Shown here: piece by piece, positions 18,365-26,895 of the stretch | How positions within the stretch are numbered: the stretch's first letter is position 1 | Layout of the letters: every line of letters begins with the position of its first letter | Assembly: GCF_004355225.1 (NCBI RefSeq) | Contig: NZ_CP037933.1 | Coordinates: 62,001 to 126,000 of the forward strand | Source of the DNA: Flavobacterium nackdongense | GTDB lineage: Bacteria > Bacteroidota > Bacteroidia > Flavobacteriales > Flavobacteriaceae | Direction of reading: 5' to 3' | DNA length: 64,000 bases | Notes under the pieces: model-generated | Seen by the model: only the letters and a program-made list of their open reading frames with translations | Told to the model about the DNA's origin: nothing | Database searches by the model: none | Program-made: the position numbers and the translations under genes

Positions 18365-19618
18365 ATGAAAAACACCAATTCCAACGCAGTCAAGAGCAAC
18401 AATAAAAGTTTATTTTCTAAACTAGTACAGAATCTTACGTTTTGGGTTTTGATTGCTATCATTGTAGGGATTTTGCTAGGTCATTTTTTCCCTGCCGCTG
18501 GTGTTCAGATGGAAATTATTGGCAAAACCTTCGTCGATTTGATTAAGCTTTTTATTGCGCCAATCATATTTCTTACGATTGTTTTAGGTATTTCAGGAAT
18601 GGGTGATTTAAAGAAAGTCGGGCGAATTGGCGCCAAAGCTTTACTGTATTTCGAAATAGTTTCTACTTTGGCACTTGCTATTGGAATTGCAGTTGCCTAT
18701 TTTTTTGAACCTGGAAAAATTGATAAAACGGGCTTGCCTATTCAAGATGCCAGCAAATATACTCAAGGCGCATCGAAGGATTTTTCGTGGATGCAATTCT
18801 TTCTTTCTAACCTAACTTTGCAGGTTTTATTAGTGGCAATTATTGTGGGTGTCGCACTCAATTTTTACAAGCACCGAGAAAAAACGATTGTAGTTTTAGA
18901 GCGATTTTCAAAAGTGGTTTTTTTAGGGCTAAAATATGTTATGTATCTCGCTCCAATTGGTGCCTTTGGCGGAATGGCTTATACTATTGGGAAGTTTGGT
19001 TTAGCAACCTTGATCCCATTAGGGAAACTGATGATTTCTGTTTACGCAACTATGTTTTTGTTTGTTTTTATTGTTCTAGGTGGAATTCTCCGCTACTACA
19101 AAATAAAAATAATGGATTTGTTGAAGTACATCAGAGAAGAGTTACTGTTGGTTTTGGGAACCTCTTCATCCGAATCGGCCTTGCCATCCATTATGCTAAA
19201 GTTGGAAAAAATGGGTTGCAGTAAATCGGTAGTAGGCTTGGTGATTCCTACCGGCTATTCGTTCAATTTAGATGGGACTTCTATTTATTTGTCGATGTCC
19301 GTTATTTTCTTGGCGCAATTATACGATGTACAGCTTAGCTTTTTCGAAATTCTAGTCATCATCGGATTATTGATGATTACCTCGAAGGGCGCTGCAGGAG
19401 TTACAGGAAGTGGATTTATTGTTTTAGCTTCTACCTTAACTGCCATTCACAAAATTCCAGTCGAAGGTTTGGCTTTTTTGCTGGGCGTGGATAAATTTAT
19501 GAGCGAAGCAAGAGCCATTACAAATCTTATCGGAAATACTGTGGCTACAATTGTAATTGCCAAAAGCGAAAATGATTTTGCCGATCCCATTTTAGATACT
19601 AACCTAGAAGAATTTTAA
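18365..19618 (+). CDS. Dicarboxylate/amino acid:cation symporter (DAACS/SLC1 family)
   Basis: This 417-residue inner-membrane protein resembles GltP/DctA. It has eight or so hydrophobic segments, beginning with FWVLIAIIVGILLGHFFPA, and the two re-entrant-loop signatures: SSSESALPSIM (serine-rich HP1) and, in TM7-HP2, GYSFNLDGTSIY followed by SKGAAGVTGSGF. The family moves glutamate, aspartate or C4-dicarboxylates with protons or sodium; the exact substrate cannot be read from sequence. It stands alone, converging on rsmD with a gap of 10 bp. Confidence 0.9.
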   Translation: MKNTNSNAVKSNNKSLFSKLVQNLTFWVLIAIIVGILLGHFFPAAGVQMEIIGKTFVDLIKLFIAPIIFLTIVLGISGMGDLKKVGRIGAKALLYFEIVSTLALAIGIAVAYFFEPGKIDKTGLPIQDASKYTQGASKDFSWMQFFLSNLTLQVLLVAIIVGVALNFYKHREKTIVVLERFSKVVFLGLKYVMYLAPIGAFGGMAYTIGKFGLATLIPLGKLMISVYATMFLFVFIVLGGILRYYKIKIMDLLKYIREELLLVLGTSSSESALPSIMLKLEKMGCSKSVVGLVIPTGYSFNLDGTSIYLSMSVIFLAQLYDVQLSFFEILVIIGLLMITSKGAAGVTGSGFIVLASTLTAIHKIPVEGLAFLLGVDKFMSEARAITNLIGNTVATIVIAKSENDFADPILDTNLEEF

Positions 19619-19628
19619 CTATATTCTA

Positions 19629-20207
19629 CTACAATTCATCAAAATCGGTAATTTCAATATCATCCACTTTTTCTAATTCGAAAAAGCTAAAAATCGAACC
19701 ACCATAACTTTTCTTGAAGGAGAAATGAATTAAATGGTCGAGTTTGGTGTATTTGGAATGTTCGATAATCATCATACCATCTCCATGTAAAATGTTTTTT
19801 TCGAAAACCGTTAAAACTACTTTTTCAAAGGTTTTTTGGTCCAAACCATAAGGAGGATCTGCAAAAACAATGTCGTAAGTGGCTTTGTTTCTTTCTAAAA
19901 AAGTAAACACATCGCTTTTGGTGGCGGCGATGTTGAAGTCATATTCGGCTGCGACTTGCTTGATGAATTTTACACAACCAAAATCAGCATCGACTGAAGT
20001 GATTGGTGTGCTGCCACGTGACGCAAATTCGAAACTGATATTTCCGGTTCCCGCGAATAAATCCAGTATTTTCAAGCCTTCGAAATTGAAATGATTGTTC
20101 AAAACATTGAATAATGCTTCCTTACTCATATCGGTTGTGGGGCGAACGGGAAGTCCTTTGGGCGGAAAAATACGTCTTCCTTTATATTTACCTGAAATGA
20201 TTCTCAC
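19629..20207 (-). CDS. rsmD: 16S rRNA (guanine(966)-N2)-methyltransferase
   Basis: RsmD methylates G966 of 16S rRNA in the 30S subunit. The 192-residue protein begins with MRIISGKYKGRRI and has RPTTDMSKEALFNVL, the SAM-binding LDLFAGTGNISFE and the catalytic DPPYG. Its start overlaps the stop of the upstream DUF3822 gene by 4 bp, so the two are translationally coupled. Confidence 0.93.
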   Translation of the reverse strand: MRIISGKYKGRRIFPPKGLPVRPTTDMSKEALFNVLNNHFNFEGLKILDLFAGTGNISFEFASRGSTPITSVDADFGCVKFIKQVAAEYDFNIAATKSDVFTFLERNKATYDIVFADPPYGLDQKTFEKVVLTVFEKNILHGDGMMIIEHSKYTKLDHLIHFSFKKSYGGSIFSFFELEKVDDIEITDFDEL

Positions 20208-21022
20208 GATTGGAATAGTATAAAATGTTTCCGATTTTGGGCAGTGGTAAAGGGATTGTTTTTTTGCTGATTCGTTACGTCAAACAAAGACACATTTCGA
20301 ATGTATTTGTAAGCCAATTGATAAAAATCGTCTTCTTCGGCAATCGTTCCCAATAGTTCCAATTTGAAATTCTCGGGATTCATATTCATTTGTTCGGCAG
20401 TGAAAAGCAAATAATACAGAAAATCTTCCGGCGTTTGATAATCAAAAGAATTGAACAACAATAAATTTTGGTTTTGAAGAACTATAATTTCAAAATGCCC
20501 TGGATTAAAATTGACAATCATCTTTTTGTCATCATTATTTCTGGAAACTTCTAAAAGTTTGTTGACTAAAATACTATTGGCGTGTTTGTAATTGAAGGAA
20601 CCAAATTGGTCAATAAAAAAATTATTGATATTCACATACGGTATGTAAACCGCGTTCATTTGGTAATTTGGTATTTCATCGAAAGCAAAAAAATCAGTTT
20701 CGAAAACTTTGGTATTGTATTGCAAATAGCTTCCTAAGAAGTTCTCATCAAAAAGTGGTTCCGGTACAAAGGTCGAAAGATTGTTGTTGTGAATGACCAA
20801 TATTTCGTCATATGAATCCTTCAATTCAGGGTTTTCTCGAAAAGCATCTCCGAACAATTCTTCGATTTTGGTCGCTTTATGAAAAGTATCAAAATGGATT
20901 TCATTCACGGAAAGCACTTGGTTATGTAATGTATCAAAAACACAAAACGAAAGCCCGGTCAAGGAAACTTGAAGTGAGAGTTTTTTGTATTTTTTATCGG
21001 TAATGGTAGTAGTAATGGACAT
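20204..21022 (-). CDS. DUF3822 family protein
   Basis: This 272-residue cytoplasmic protein matches the DUF3822 pattern found next to rsmD throughout the Bacteroidetes, with features such as LSLQVSLTGLSFCVFD at the start and a central VNFNPGHFEIIVLQN. The family is thought to have an ASKHA-like fold, but its function is unknown. It overlaps rsmD by 4 bp. Two TAnnTTTG matches on the minus strand (21035-21028 and 21043-21036) lie 5 and 13 nt before the ATG, so the mRNA could be leaderless or nearly so. Confidence 0.85.
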   Translation of the reverse strand: MSITTTITDKKYKKLSLQVSLTGLSFCVFDTLHNQVLSVNEIHFDTFHKATKIEELFGDAFRENPELKDSYDEILVIHNNNLSTFVPEPLFDENFLGSYLQYNTKVFETDFFAFDEIPNYQMNAVYIPYVNINNFFIDQFGSFNYKHANSILVNKLLEVSRNNDDKKMIVNFNPGHFEIIVLQNQNLLLFNSFDYQTPEDFLYYLLFTAEQMNMNPENFKLELLGTIAEEDDFYQLAYKYIRNVSLFDVTNQQKNNPFTTAQNRKHFILFQS

Positions 21023-21089
21023 AGTTGCAAACTTACAAATTTATTTTATAGTTTAGAAGTTTAAAGGTTTAAAGGTTAAAGTTGTTTGA

Positions 21090-21134
21090 AGTTTAAAATT
21101 GTTTAAAGTTGTTCTCAACCAACAATTTTAAACT
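21090..21134. repeat. Intergenic palindrome with word repeats
   Basis: AGTTTAAAATTGTT (21090-21103) is perfectly inverted at 21121-21134 (AACAATTTTAAACT). Copies of gtttaaag precede it and two copies of taaactcataaac follow it. It lies between divergent genes. Confidence 0.6.
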
Positions 21135-21189
21135 CATAAACCTGTAAACTCATAAACTTTTTCCTTACTTTGCAGTCAAATTACTTCAA

Positions 21190-22611
21190 ATGAATTCCTC
21201 CCTTTTTTATAGTCTTTTACAGAAAAAATTCCCTTTTACACCCACTTATAAACAGGATATTTTTTTTCAAAAAATCGCTATTTTCTTGACTGAAAAAGAC
21301 AACAACACGATTTTCGTCTTGAAAGGATATGCCGGAACAGGAAAAACGACCGTGATTTCGACCATAGTCAATAATTTATTAGAGATTAATAAGAAATATG
21401 TTTTGCTGGCGCCAACAGGTCGTGCGGCCAAGGTAATTGCCAATTATTCGAATAAATCTGCTTTTACGATTCATAAGAAAATCTATTTTCCCAAGAAATC
21501 TTCAGGTGGTGGCGTTTCATTTACTTTGCAGCAAAATAAGCACACCAACACCATATTTATCGTTGATGAAGCTTCAATGATTTCGGACACGAATTCGGAT
21601 TCTAAATTGTATGAAAACGGTTCTTTGCTTGATGATTTGATTTCCTATGTCTATTCAGGAACCAATTGCAAAATGATTCTTTTGGGAGATACGGCCCAAT
21701 TGCCACCTGTGAATTTGGATGTTAGTCCGGCTTTGGACATTCAAACTTTGGGTTTAAATTACTACAAAGAAGTCGAACATATCGAACTAGACGAGGTAAT
21801 GCGTCAGGAAGAAAATTCCGGAATCTTATATAATGCCACGGAGCTTCGTGAACTATTGAAAGATTCCTTTATCGATGAATTCAAATTTGACCTCAAGAAA
21901 TTCAAAGATATTGTTCGTTTGACCGATGGTTATGACATTCAGGACGCGATCAATTCGGCTTACAGCAATTACAGTATTGAGGACACGGCTTTTATCGTTC
22001 GGTCGAATAAACGAGCCAATCAATACAATGAGCAAATTCGTTCGAAAATTCTCGATAAAGAAAGTGAATTGTCGACTGGTGATTTTTTGATGGTCGTGAA
22101 AAACAATTATTTCTGGCTCAAAGACTCCGACGAAGCCGGTTTTATTGCCAATGGTGACATCATCGAAGTGCTTGAAATTTTCAATATTAAGGAATTATAC
22201 AGTTTCAAGTTTGCTAATGTCAAAATAAGAATGGTCGATTATCCCAACCAAAAACCATTCGAAACAGTCTTGTTATTAGACACCATAAAAAGTGAATCGC
22301 CGTCCTTAACGTACGAAGAATCGAACCGATTGTATCAGGAAGTTTTGAAGGATTACGAAGGCGAACCTAAGTTCAAGCAATTTCAAAAAGTGAAAGCCAA
22401 CGAATATTTCAATGGATTGCAAGTCAAGTTTTCCTATGCCATTACTTGCCATAAATCGCAAGGAGGGCAGTGGAATACGGTTTTTGTCGAGCAACCCTAT
22501 TTGCCAGACGGCATCAATAGAGACTACATTCGGTGGTTGTACACCGCTATGACTAGAGCCAAAAATAAATTGTATTTGATAGGATTTAAGGACGATAGTT
22601 TTGTGGATTGA
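21190..22611 (+). CDS. RecD-like ATP-dependent DNA helicase
   Basis: This 473-residue superfamily 1 helicase has Walker A in GYAGTGKTT (residues 46-54), Walker B in IVDEASMIS, motif III LLGDTAQLPPV, and the UvrD/RecD C-terminal motifs CHKSQGGQW and YTAMTRAKNKLYLIG. It is much shorter than E. coli RecD and lacks an obvious RecB/RecC partner here, so it belongs to the stand-alone RecD2/Pif1-like single-gene type common in Flavobacteria. A role in DNA repair or recombination is inferred. Confidence 0.85.
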   Translation: MNSSLFYSLLQKKFPFTPTYKQDIFFQKIAIFLTEKDNNTIFVLKGYAGTGKTTVISTIVNNLLEINKKYVLLAPTGRAAKVIANYSNKSAFTIHKKIYFPKKSSGGGVSFTLQQNKHTNTIFIVDEASMISDTNSDSKLYENGSLLDDLISYVYSGTNCKMILLGDTAQLPPVNLDVSPALDIQTLGLNYYKEVEHIELDEVMRQEENSGILYNATELRELLKDSFIDEFKFDLKKFKDIVRLTDGYDIQDAINSAYSNYSIEDTAFIVRSNKRANQYNEQIRSKILDKESELSTGDFLMVVKNNYFWLKDSDEAGFIANGDIIEVLEIFNIKELYSFKFANVKIRMVDYPNQKPFETVLLLDTIKSESPSLTYEESNRLYQEVLKDYEGEPKFKQFQKVKANEYFNGLQVKFSYAITCHKSQGGQWNTVFVEQPYLPDGINRDYIRWLYTAMTRAKNKLYLIGFKDDSFVD

Positions 22612-22622
22612 TTATTTTAAAA

Positions 22623-22693
22623 TTAAACCATTAAGAAAATTAATGTTCATTAAGTGCAATATCTTAATCTTCTTAAACCTCTTAATGGTTTAA
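22623..22693. repeat. Intergenic palindrome with ttaag words
   Basis: TTAAACCATTAAG (22623-22635) is perfectly inverted at 22681-22693. The 45-nt interior contains more ttaag/cttaa words on both strands. It lies between two genes in the same direction. Confidence 0.6.
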
Positions 22694-22713
22694 AAATATT
22701 TAAATGTTTTTTT

Positions 22714-23544
22714 ATGAACACATTAAACGATTTACATAAAATTTCAGTCACTTTTTCGAATACCGAAAAAATGCCGGTTTTATTTCTGGGACACGGAAGT
22801 CCTATGAACGCTATCGAAGAAAATGAGTTTGTGATTGGTTTTCGAGACTTGGCCAAAACATTACCACAACCCAACGCCATTTTATGTATTTCGGCGCATT
22901 GGTTTACTAATGGAACGAAGGTTACCGCAATGGAAATGCCCAGAACAATTCACGATTTTGGAGGTTTTCCACAAGCCTTATTCGAAGTGCAATATCCCGC
23001 GAAAGGAAGTCCAGAATTAGCAATAAAAACTAAGGAATTATTAAAACCAATCGACGTTGAACTCGACGAGCATTGGGGTTTGGATCACGGGACTTGGAGC
23101 GTAGTCAAACATTTACATCCCGAAGCCAACATTCCCGTAATCCAGTTGAGTATTGATTACACCAAATCACCGCAATACCATTTTGAATTGGCTAAGAAAT
23201 TGAGCGATTTGCGCCGAAAAGGAATCCTGATAATTGGTAGCGGTAATATCATTCATAATTTGCGATTGGTTGATTTTTCTAATTTTGACAAAGACAATTA
23301 TGGTTACGATTGGGCGATTGAAGCCAGGGAAACAATCAATAATTATTTATTGGACGGCAATTTCCAACCGCTGATTGATTACGAAAAACAAAGTAAGGCA
23401 TTCCAATTAGCGATTCCGACGCCAGATCATTATTTGCCTTTGATTTATACCTTGGGACTAAAAGATAAAACCGAAGAACTGAGTTTGTTTAATGATAAAT
23501 TAGTGGCGGGTTCGTTGAGTATGACTTCGGTGAAGATAATGTAA
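22714..23544 (+). CDS. ygiD: DODA-type extradiol dioxygenase
   Basis: The protein resembles 4,5-DOPA extradiol dioxygenase (YgiD), a zinc/iron LigB-fold enzyme. From the ATG at 22714 it has 276 residues, the usual family size. An upstream alternative at 22654 would start inside the palindromic repeat and is unlikely. Visible ligands and motifs are FLGHGSPMNA, CISAHWF, EHWGLDHGTWSVV and IIGSGNIIHNL. The physiological substrate is uncertain; many bacterial members act on catechol-like compounds. Its last 50 bp occur again 623 bp downstream, after the toxin-antitoxin pair. Confidence 0.85.
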   Translation: MNTLNDLHKISVTFSNTEKMPVLFLGHGSPMNAIEENEFVIGFRDLAKTLPQPNAILCISAHWFTNGTKVTAMEMPRTIHDFGGFPQALFEVQYPAKGSPELAIKTKELLKPIDVELDEHWGLDHGTWSVVKHLHPEANIPVIQLSIDYTKSPQYHFELAKKLSDLRRKGILIIGSGNIIHNLRLVDFSNFDKDNYGYDWAIEARETINNYLLDGNFQPLIDYEKQSKAFQLAIPTPDHYLPLIYTLGLKDKTEELSLFNDKLVAGSLSMTSVKIM

Positions 23545-23551
23545 GGAAGTT
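23497..23551 (+). repeat. Direct repeat, copy 1 (3' end of ygiD)
   Basis: This 55-bp stretch covers the last codons and stop of ygiD. The second copy is at 24120-24174 with only a handful of mismatches and no gaps, including a 28-bp identical core that begins ggttcgttgagtatgactt. Confidence 0.85.
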
Positions 23552-23573
23552 ATTTAAGAAAAATGTTTTTTGC

Positions 23574-23581
23574 TATATTTG
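23574..23581 (+). promoter_or_regulatory. -7 box of the toxin-antitoxin operon
   Basis: TATATTTG, 17 nt before the antitoxin ATG at 23599. It supports that start over the upstream ATG at 23563, which would place the promoter inside the coding sequence. No -33 TTG at normal distance. Confidence 0.5.
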
Positions 23582-23598
23582 TAAAAATAAAAGTCACC

Positions 23599-23805
23599 AT
23601 GAGTACAATAACGATTGAAGTCGATGAAAAAAACATTTCGTTTGTAAAAACACTTTTAGAACATCTAAAAGGAGTTAAAAATGTGACCATCAACGAGGGA
23701 GATAGTCCTTATAATCCTGATTTTGTAAATTCAATTGAAGAAGGTAGAGCCGAATATAAACGCGGTGAATGTACTACAATTTCTACCAAGGATTTATGGA
23801 AGTAA
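23599..23805 (+). CDS. Antitoxin of a YoeB-type toxin-antitoxin pair
   Basis: This 68-residue protein has an N-terminal beta/alpha segment (MSTITIEVDEKN) and an acidic to neutral C-terminal part with NPDFVNSIEEGRAEYKRGE, resembling the small DUF2683-like proteins that accompany ReIE/YoeB toxins in Bacteroidetes. It overlaps the toxin gene by 10 bp, the standard coupled arrangement where the antitoxin is made first and binds the toxin. The chosen ATG follows a -7 box by 17 nt. Confidence 0.8.
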   Translation: MSTITIEVDEKNISFVKTLLEHLKGVKNVTINEGDSPYNPDFVNSIEEGRAEYKRGECTTISTKDLWK

Positions 23806-24071
23806 AACTAACCAAAAAAGCACGGGAACACGTAGATTTTTGGCAAAAATCAGGCAATAAAGCAGTCCAAAAAAAGATCAAACTTTTGATTGAAGATATA
23901 AAGAAAAATCCATTTGAAGGTATTGGAAAACCAGAGGCATTAAAATATAATTTGCAAGGCACTTGGTCTAGAAAAATTAACGAAGAACATCGTATTGTTT
24001 ATGAAATACCTGATGAAGGTATTTTGCTAATATATAGTTTAAAAGGACATTACACCGATTTAGATATTTAA
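23796..24071 (+). CDS. yoeB: Txe/YoeB family toxin
   Basis: YoeB-type toxins are ribosome-dependent mRNA interferases. The 91-residue protein begins MEVKLTKKAREHVDFW and holds the family core GIGKPEALKYNLQGTWSR followed by KINEEHRIVYEI and SLKGHY, including the conserved Glu, Arg, His and Tyr expected at the active site. The ATG at 23796 lies inside the end of the antitoxin gene; the ATG at 23769 would add nine residues unlike the family. Confidence 0.9.
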   Translation: MEVKLTKKAREHVDFWQKSGNKAVQKKIKLLIEDIKKNPFEGIGKPEALKYNLQGTWSRKINEEHRIVYEIPDEGILLIYSLKGHYTDLDI

Positions 24072-24075
24072 AATT

Positions 24076-24113
24076 GAACCTCACTTTAAAATATAGTGGG
24101 GTTTTGTTTTTTT
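24076..24113 (+). terminator. Terminator after the toxin gene
   Basis: CCTCACT pairs with AGTGGGG across a short A/T loop and is followed by a T-rich tract. It is a few bases after the toxin stop. Confidence 0.75.
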
Positions 24114-24119
24114 GCTAAC

Positions 24120-24174
24120 AAATTAGTCGCAGGTTCGTTGAGTATGACTTCGGTGAAGATTATGTAGGAAAGTT
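24120..24174 (+). pseudogene. Detached copy of the ygiD 3' end (direct repeat, copy 2)
   Basis: 55 bp aligned without gaps to 23497-23551, with about five substitutions. It has no reading frame of its own upstream and is best read as the original or leftover end of ygiD, separated from the gene by the toxin-antitoxin insertion. Confidence 0.8.
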
Positions 24175-24258
24175 TTGTGCGAAAAGATTATATTTGAATT
24201 ATTTAAAATTAATAAATACACCAATTTAGTTATAAACTTAATTTTTTGAATTAAAACT

Positions 24259-24744
24259 ATGATTCCAGAAAAACCAATGCCAGGCTTTATGTCTGCAACT
24301 TTAAAATTGACTCTATCAGGTAAAGATATTATTGCTAATGCAATGTTTCAAAAAGGGAAAGAATTTTTTGAAGCAGCAGAATTTATTAAAGGAAAACAAA
24401 GTGAAAATTCAGTTTATCTTCACTTACTTTGTCAAAGTTTTGAAATTATTATTAAATCACTATTGCTTTTTAAAGACTATGATAAATATAATCCAATTCT
24501 ACAAAAAAAAATTGGGCATAATCTTTTAAAGGCTTATGACCGTTATAAAAATGATTTGAAAATTAATGCCAATGTTAAAGAAATTCAGAGAGAATTAATT
24601 ATACTAAATTCTTTGTACAATAAACATTTCTTACGATATGGTACATCTCAAGATATTTTTTTGGATGTAAAAAGTATTAATAGCAAAAATGTATTTGAAT
24701 TAACAAAATGTTTGGTAATTAATATTTCAAAAAAATTAAAATAA
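24259..24744 (+). CDS. Hypothetical helical protein, possibly HEPN-like
   Basis: This 161-residue protein is mostly alpha-helical by composition and highly charged. The segment YLHLLCQSFEIIIKSLLL followed by KKIGHNLLKAYDRYK resembles HEPN-domain proteins, in which one helix carries a hydrophobic pair near a His; the full RX4-6H nuclease motif is not visible. It sits just after the toxin-antitoxin cargo and its flanking repeat, and before kdsB, and its AT content is higher than that of kdsB. It could be part of the same accessory DNA. Function unknown. Confidence 0.55.
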   Translation: MIPEKPMPGFMSATLKLTLSGKDIIANAMFQKGKEFFEAAEFIKGKQSENSVYLHLLCQSFEIIIKSLLLFKDYDKYNPILQKKIGHNLLKAYDRYKNDLKINANVKEIQRELIILNSLYNKHFLRYGTSQDIFLDVKSINSKNVFELTKCLVINISKKLK

Positions 24745-24784
24745 AACTTTGAATTAGCGCCTTCGCGGCAAAAAATAATTAAAA

Positions 24785-25516
24785 ATGAAAACAATAGCAG
24801 TCATTCCCGCGCGCTACGCTTCAACCCGATTCCCTGCCAAACTAATGCAGGATTTGGGCGGAAAAACTGTGATTTTAAGAACCTACGAAGCAGCCAAAAA
24901 ATCTAATCTTTTTGACGATGTTTTTGTGGTTACTGATTCGGATTTGATTTTTGATGAAATAGTTTCCAATGGAGGAAAAGCCATTATGAGCATCAAGGAA
25001 CACGAATCGGGCAGCGACCGAATTGCCGAAGCAGTTGAAAATATGGACGTTGATATTGTTGTAAACGTACAAGGTGACGAACCTTTTATAAACACTGAGG
25101 CTTTACAGAAACTCATTGATGTTTATAAAAACGATGCCGAAATGAAAGTAGACTTGGCTTCCCTAATGTTTGAAATTACGGAGGAAGACGAAATCAGCAA
25201 TCCTAACAATGTAAAAGTAGTGACCGACCAAAGTGGTTTTGCGTTGTACTTTTCGCGTTCCGTGATTCCGTATCCAAGAGAAATAAACGTGGGAGTTCGC
25301 TATATGCAACATATCGGGATTTATGCTTTCAGGAAACAAGCCCTTTTGGATTTTTACAGCTGGCCAATGAAATCCTTGGAAGCATCCGAGAAATTAGAAC
25401 AATTACGCTATCTAGAATTTGGAAAACGCATCAAAATGGTCGAAACCCAAGAGAAAAGTATTGGAATTGACACTGTGGAAGATTTGGAAAAAGCAAGAAA
25501 AATGGTTACGGAATAA
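24785..25516 (+). CDS. kdsB: 3-deoxy-manno-octulosonate cytidylyltransferase
   Basis: KdsB makes CMP-Kdo from CTP and Kdo for the lipopolysaccharide inner core. The 243-residue protein opens with the nucleotide-binding signature [15 protein letters not shown] and has [26 protein letters not shown] and [10 protein letters not shown], all typical. Length is normal. It appears to be a single-gene unit. Confidence 0.95.
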   Translation: MKTIAVIPARYASTRFPAKLMQDLGGKTVILRTYEAAKKSNLFDDVFVVTDSDLIFDEIVSNGGKAIMSIKEHESGSDRIAEAVENMDVDIVVNVQGDEPFINTEALQKLIDVYKNDAEMKVDLASLMFEITEEDEISNPNNVKVVTDQSGFALYFSRSVIPYPREINVGVRYMQHIGIYAFRKQALLDFYSWPMKSLEASEKLEQLRYLEFGKRIKMVETQEKSIGIDTVEDLEKARKMVTE

Positions 25517-25577
25517 AAATAGCTTGGCATCCCAAAATAAAATCAGTAGTTTTACCTTTAATTAATTTATATCATTT

Positions 25578-26891
25578 ATGAAAAAAATAATTTTCCATCT
25601 GGCTCTTTTGCTGACCGTCACAAGTCAGGCTCAAATGAAAGCAGATGATGTAAAAACATTTACGCTCAATAACGGCATGAAATTTCTTGTTGTTGAAGAT
25701 TTTTCGATTCCCAACGCCAATCTTTACTTTTTTTACAAAGTGGGAAGCCGAAATGAATATCAGGGAATTACGGGGCTTTCTCATTTTTTCGAACACATGA
25801 TGTTCAACGGGGCCAAAAAATATGGGCCAAAACAATTTGACCGAACTATGGAATTCAACGGAGGCTCTAATAATGCCTATACCACCGAAAATGTGACTGT
25901 TTACACGGACTGGTTTCCGGCAGCTTCGGCAGAGACTATGTTTGATCTTGAGGGCGACCGAATTGCCAGCCTGAGCATTGACCCCAAAATGGTCGAAAGT
26001 GAAAGAGGAGTGGTGTTGAGCGAGCGGCGTACTGGTTTAGAAAACTCTCCATGGCGACTTTTAGTGCAGTCTATGCAGGCCACCGCTTTTCAGGAACATC
26101 CTTACCATTGGCCAGTTATTGGTTACGAAGATGATATGAAAAATTGGACACAGCAAGATTTAGAGCGCTATTTCAAAACCTATTATGCGCCAAACAATTG
26201 CGTAGTTGTAGTGTCGGGTGCTTTAAAATTGGAAAAAGTGAAAGAATTAGCCAAGAAATATTTAGAACCTATTCCAGCGCAACCTGAACCTCCCAAAGTT
26301 CATATCGTAGAGCCCGCGCAAACGGGAGAACGCAGAATTATTGTTCAAAAGGAAGTAGCAACACCTTATATGGTCATTGGTTATAAAACGCCCGAATCAA
26401 AAAGCGAAGATTACTATGCTTTGAATATTTTGAGTTCCGTACTTTCTAGTGGTAATTCGTCAAGATTATATGCTGCTCTTGTCGATCAAAAACAAGTGGC
26501 GACTCAGATTTTTACCGATTATGGCGACACTTTTGACCCTAGTCTTTTCAATGTATATGCTGTGGCAAATAAAGATGTAAAAGATATTGATTTGGAGCAA
26601 GCCATTTACATTGAGATTGAAAAAATCAAAAAAGAAGGAATTAGCGAAAAAGAACTGCAGAAAATTAAAAATCAGAAATTGATGCAGTTTTATTCCCAAG
26701 TCGAAACCATTAACGGCAAGTCGAATAATATCGGGACTTACGAAGTGTTTTTTGGTGACTATCGCAAAATGTTTGATGCACCAGCCAATTACAATAAGGT
26801 TTCCGCGGCAGATGTTCAACGTGTAGCCCAAAAATATTTTACAAAAAGTAATCGAACCGTAGGAATATTAAAAACAAATGTTGAAGAATAA
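25578..26891 (+). CDS. M16-family zinc peptidase, active subunit
   Basis: This 437-residue protein has a signal peptide (MKKIIFHLALLLTVTSQAQ) and the inverted zinc motif HxxEH in GLSHFFEHMMFNG near residue 70, followed by the distal Glu in ESERGVVLSERR. It is the catalytic half of a heterodimeric insulinase/pitrilysin-type periplasmic protease; the partner gene follows directly. Substrates are presumably small peptides. Confidence 0.92.
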   Translation: MKKIIFHLALLLTVTSQAQMKADDVKTFTLNNGMKFLVVEDFSIPNANLYFFYKVGSRNEYQGITGLSHFFEHMMFNGAKKYGPKQFDRTMEFNGGSNNAYTTENVTVYTDWFPAASAETMFDLEGDRIASLSIDPKMVESERGVVLSERRTGLENSPWRLLVQSMQATAFQEHPYHWPVIGYEDDMKNWTQQDLERYFKTYYAPNNCVVVVSGALKLEKVKELAKKYLEPIPAQPEPPKVHIVEPAQTGERRIIVQKEVATPYMVIGYKTPESKSEDYYALNILSSVLSSGNSSRLYAALVDQKQVATQIFTDYGDTFDPSLFNVYAVANKDVKDIDLEQAIYIEIEKIKKEGISEKELQKIKNQKLMQFYSQVETINGKSNNIGTYEVFFGDYRKMFDAPANYNKVSAADVQRVAQKYFTKSNRTVGILKTNVEE

Positions 26892-26895
26892 AATT

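Noticed and set aside
23563..23598. Antitoxin start at ATG 23563
   Set aside because: It would place the -7 box inside the gene and add an unrelated hydrophobic N-terminus.
24745..24784. Dispersed repeat fragment before kdsB (gcgccttcgcggcaaaa)
   Set aside because: It resembles a common Bacteroidetes intergenic phrase, but one short copy in this window is not enough to call a repeat.
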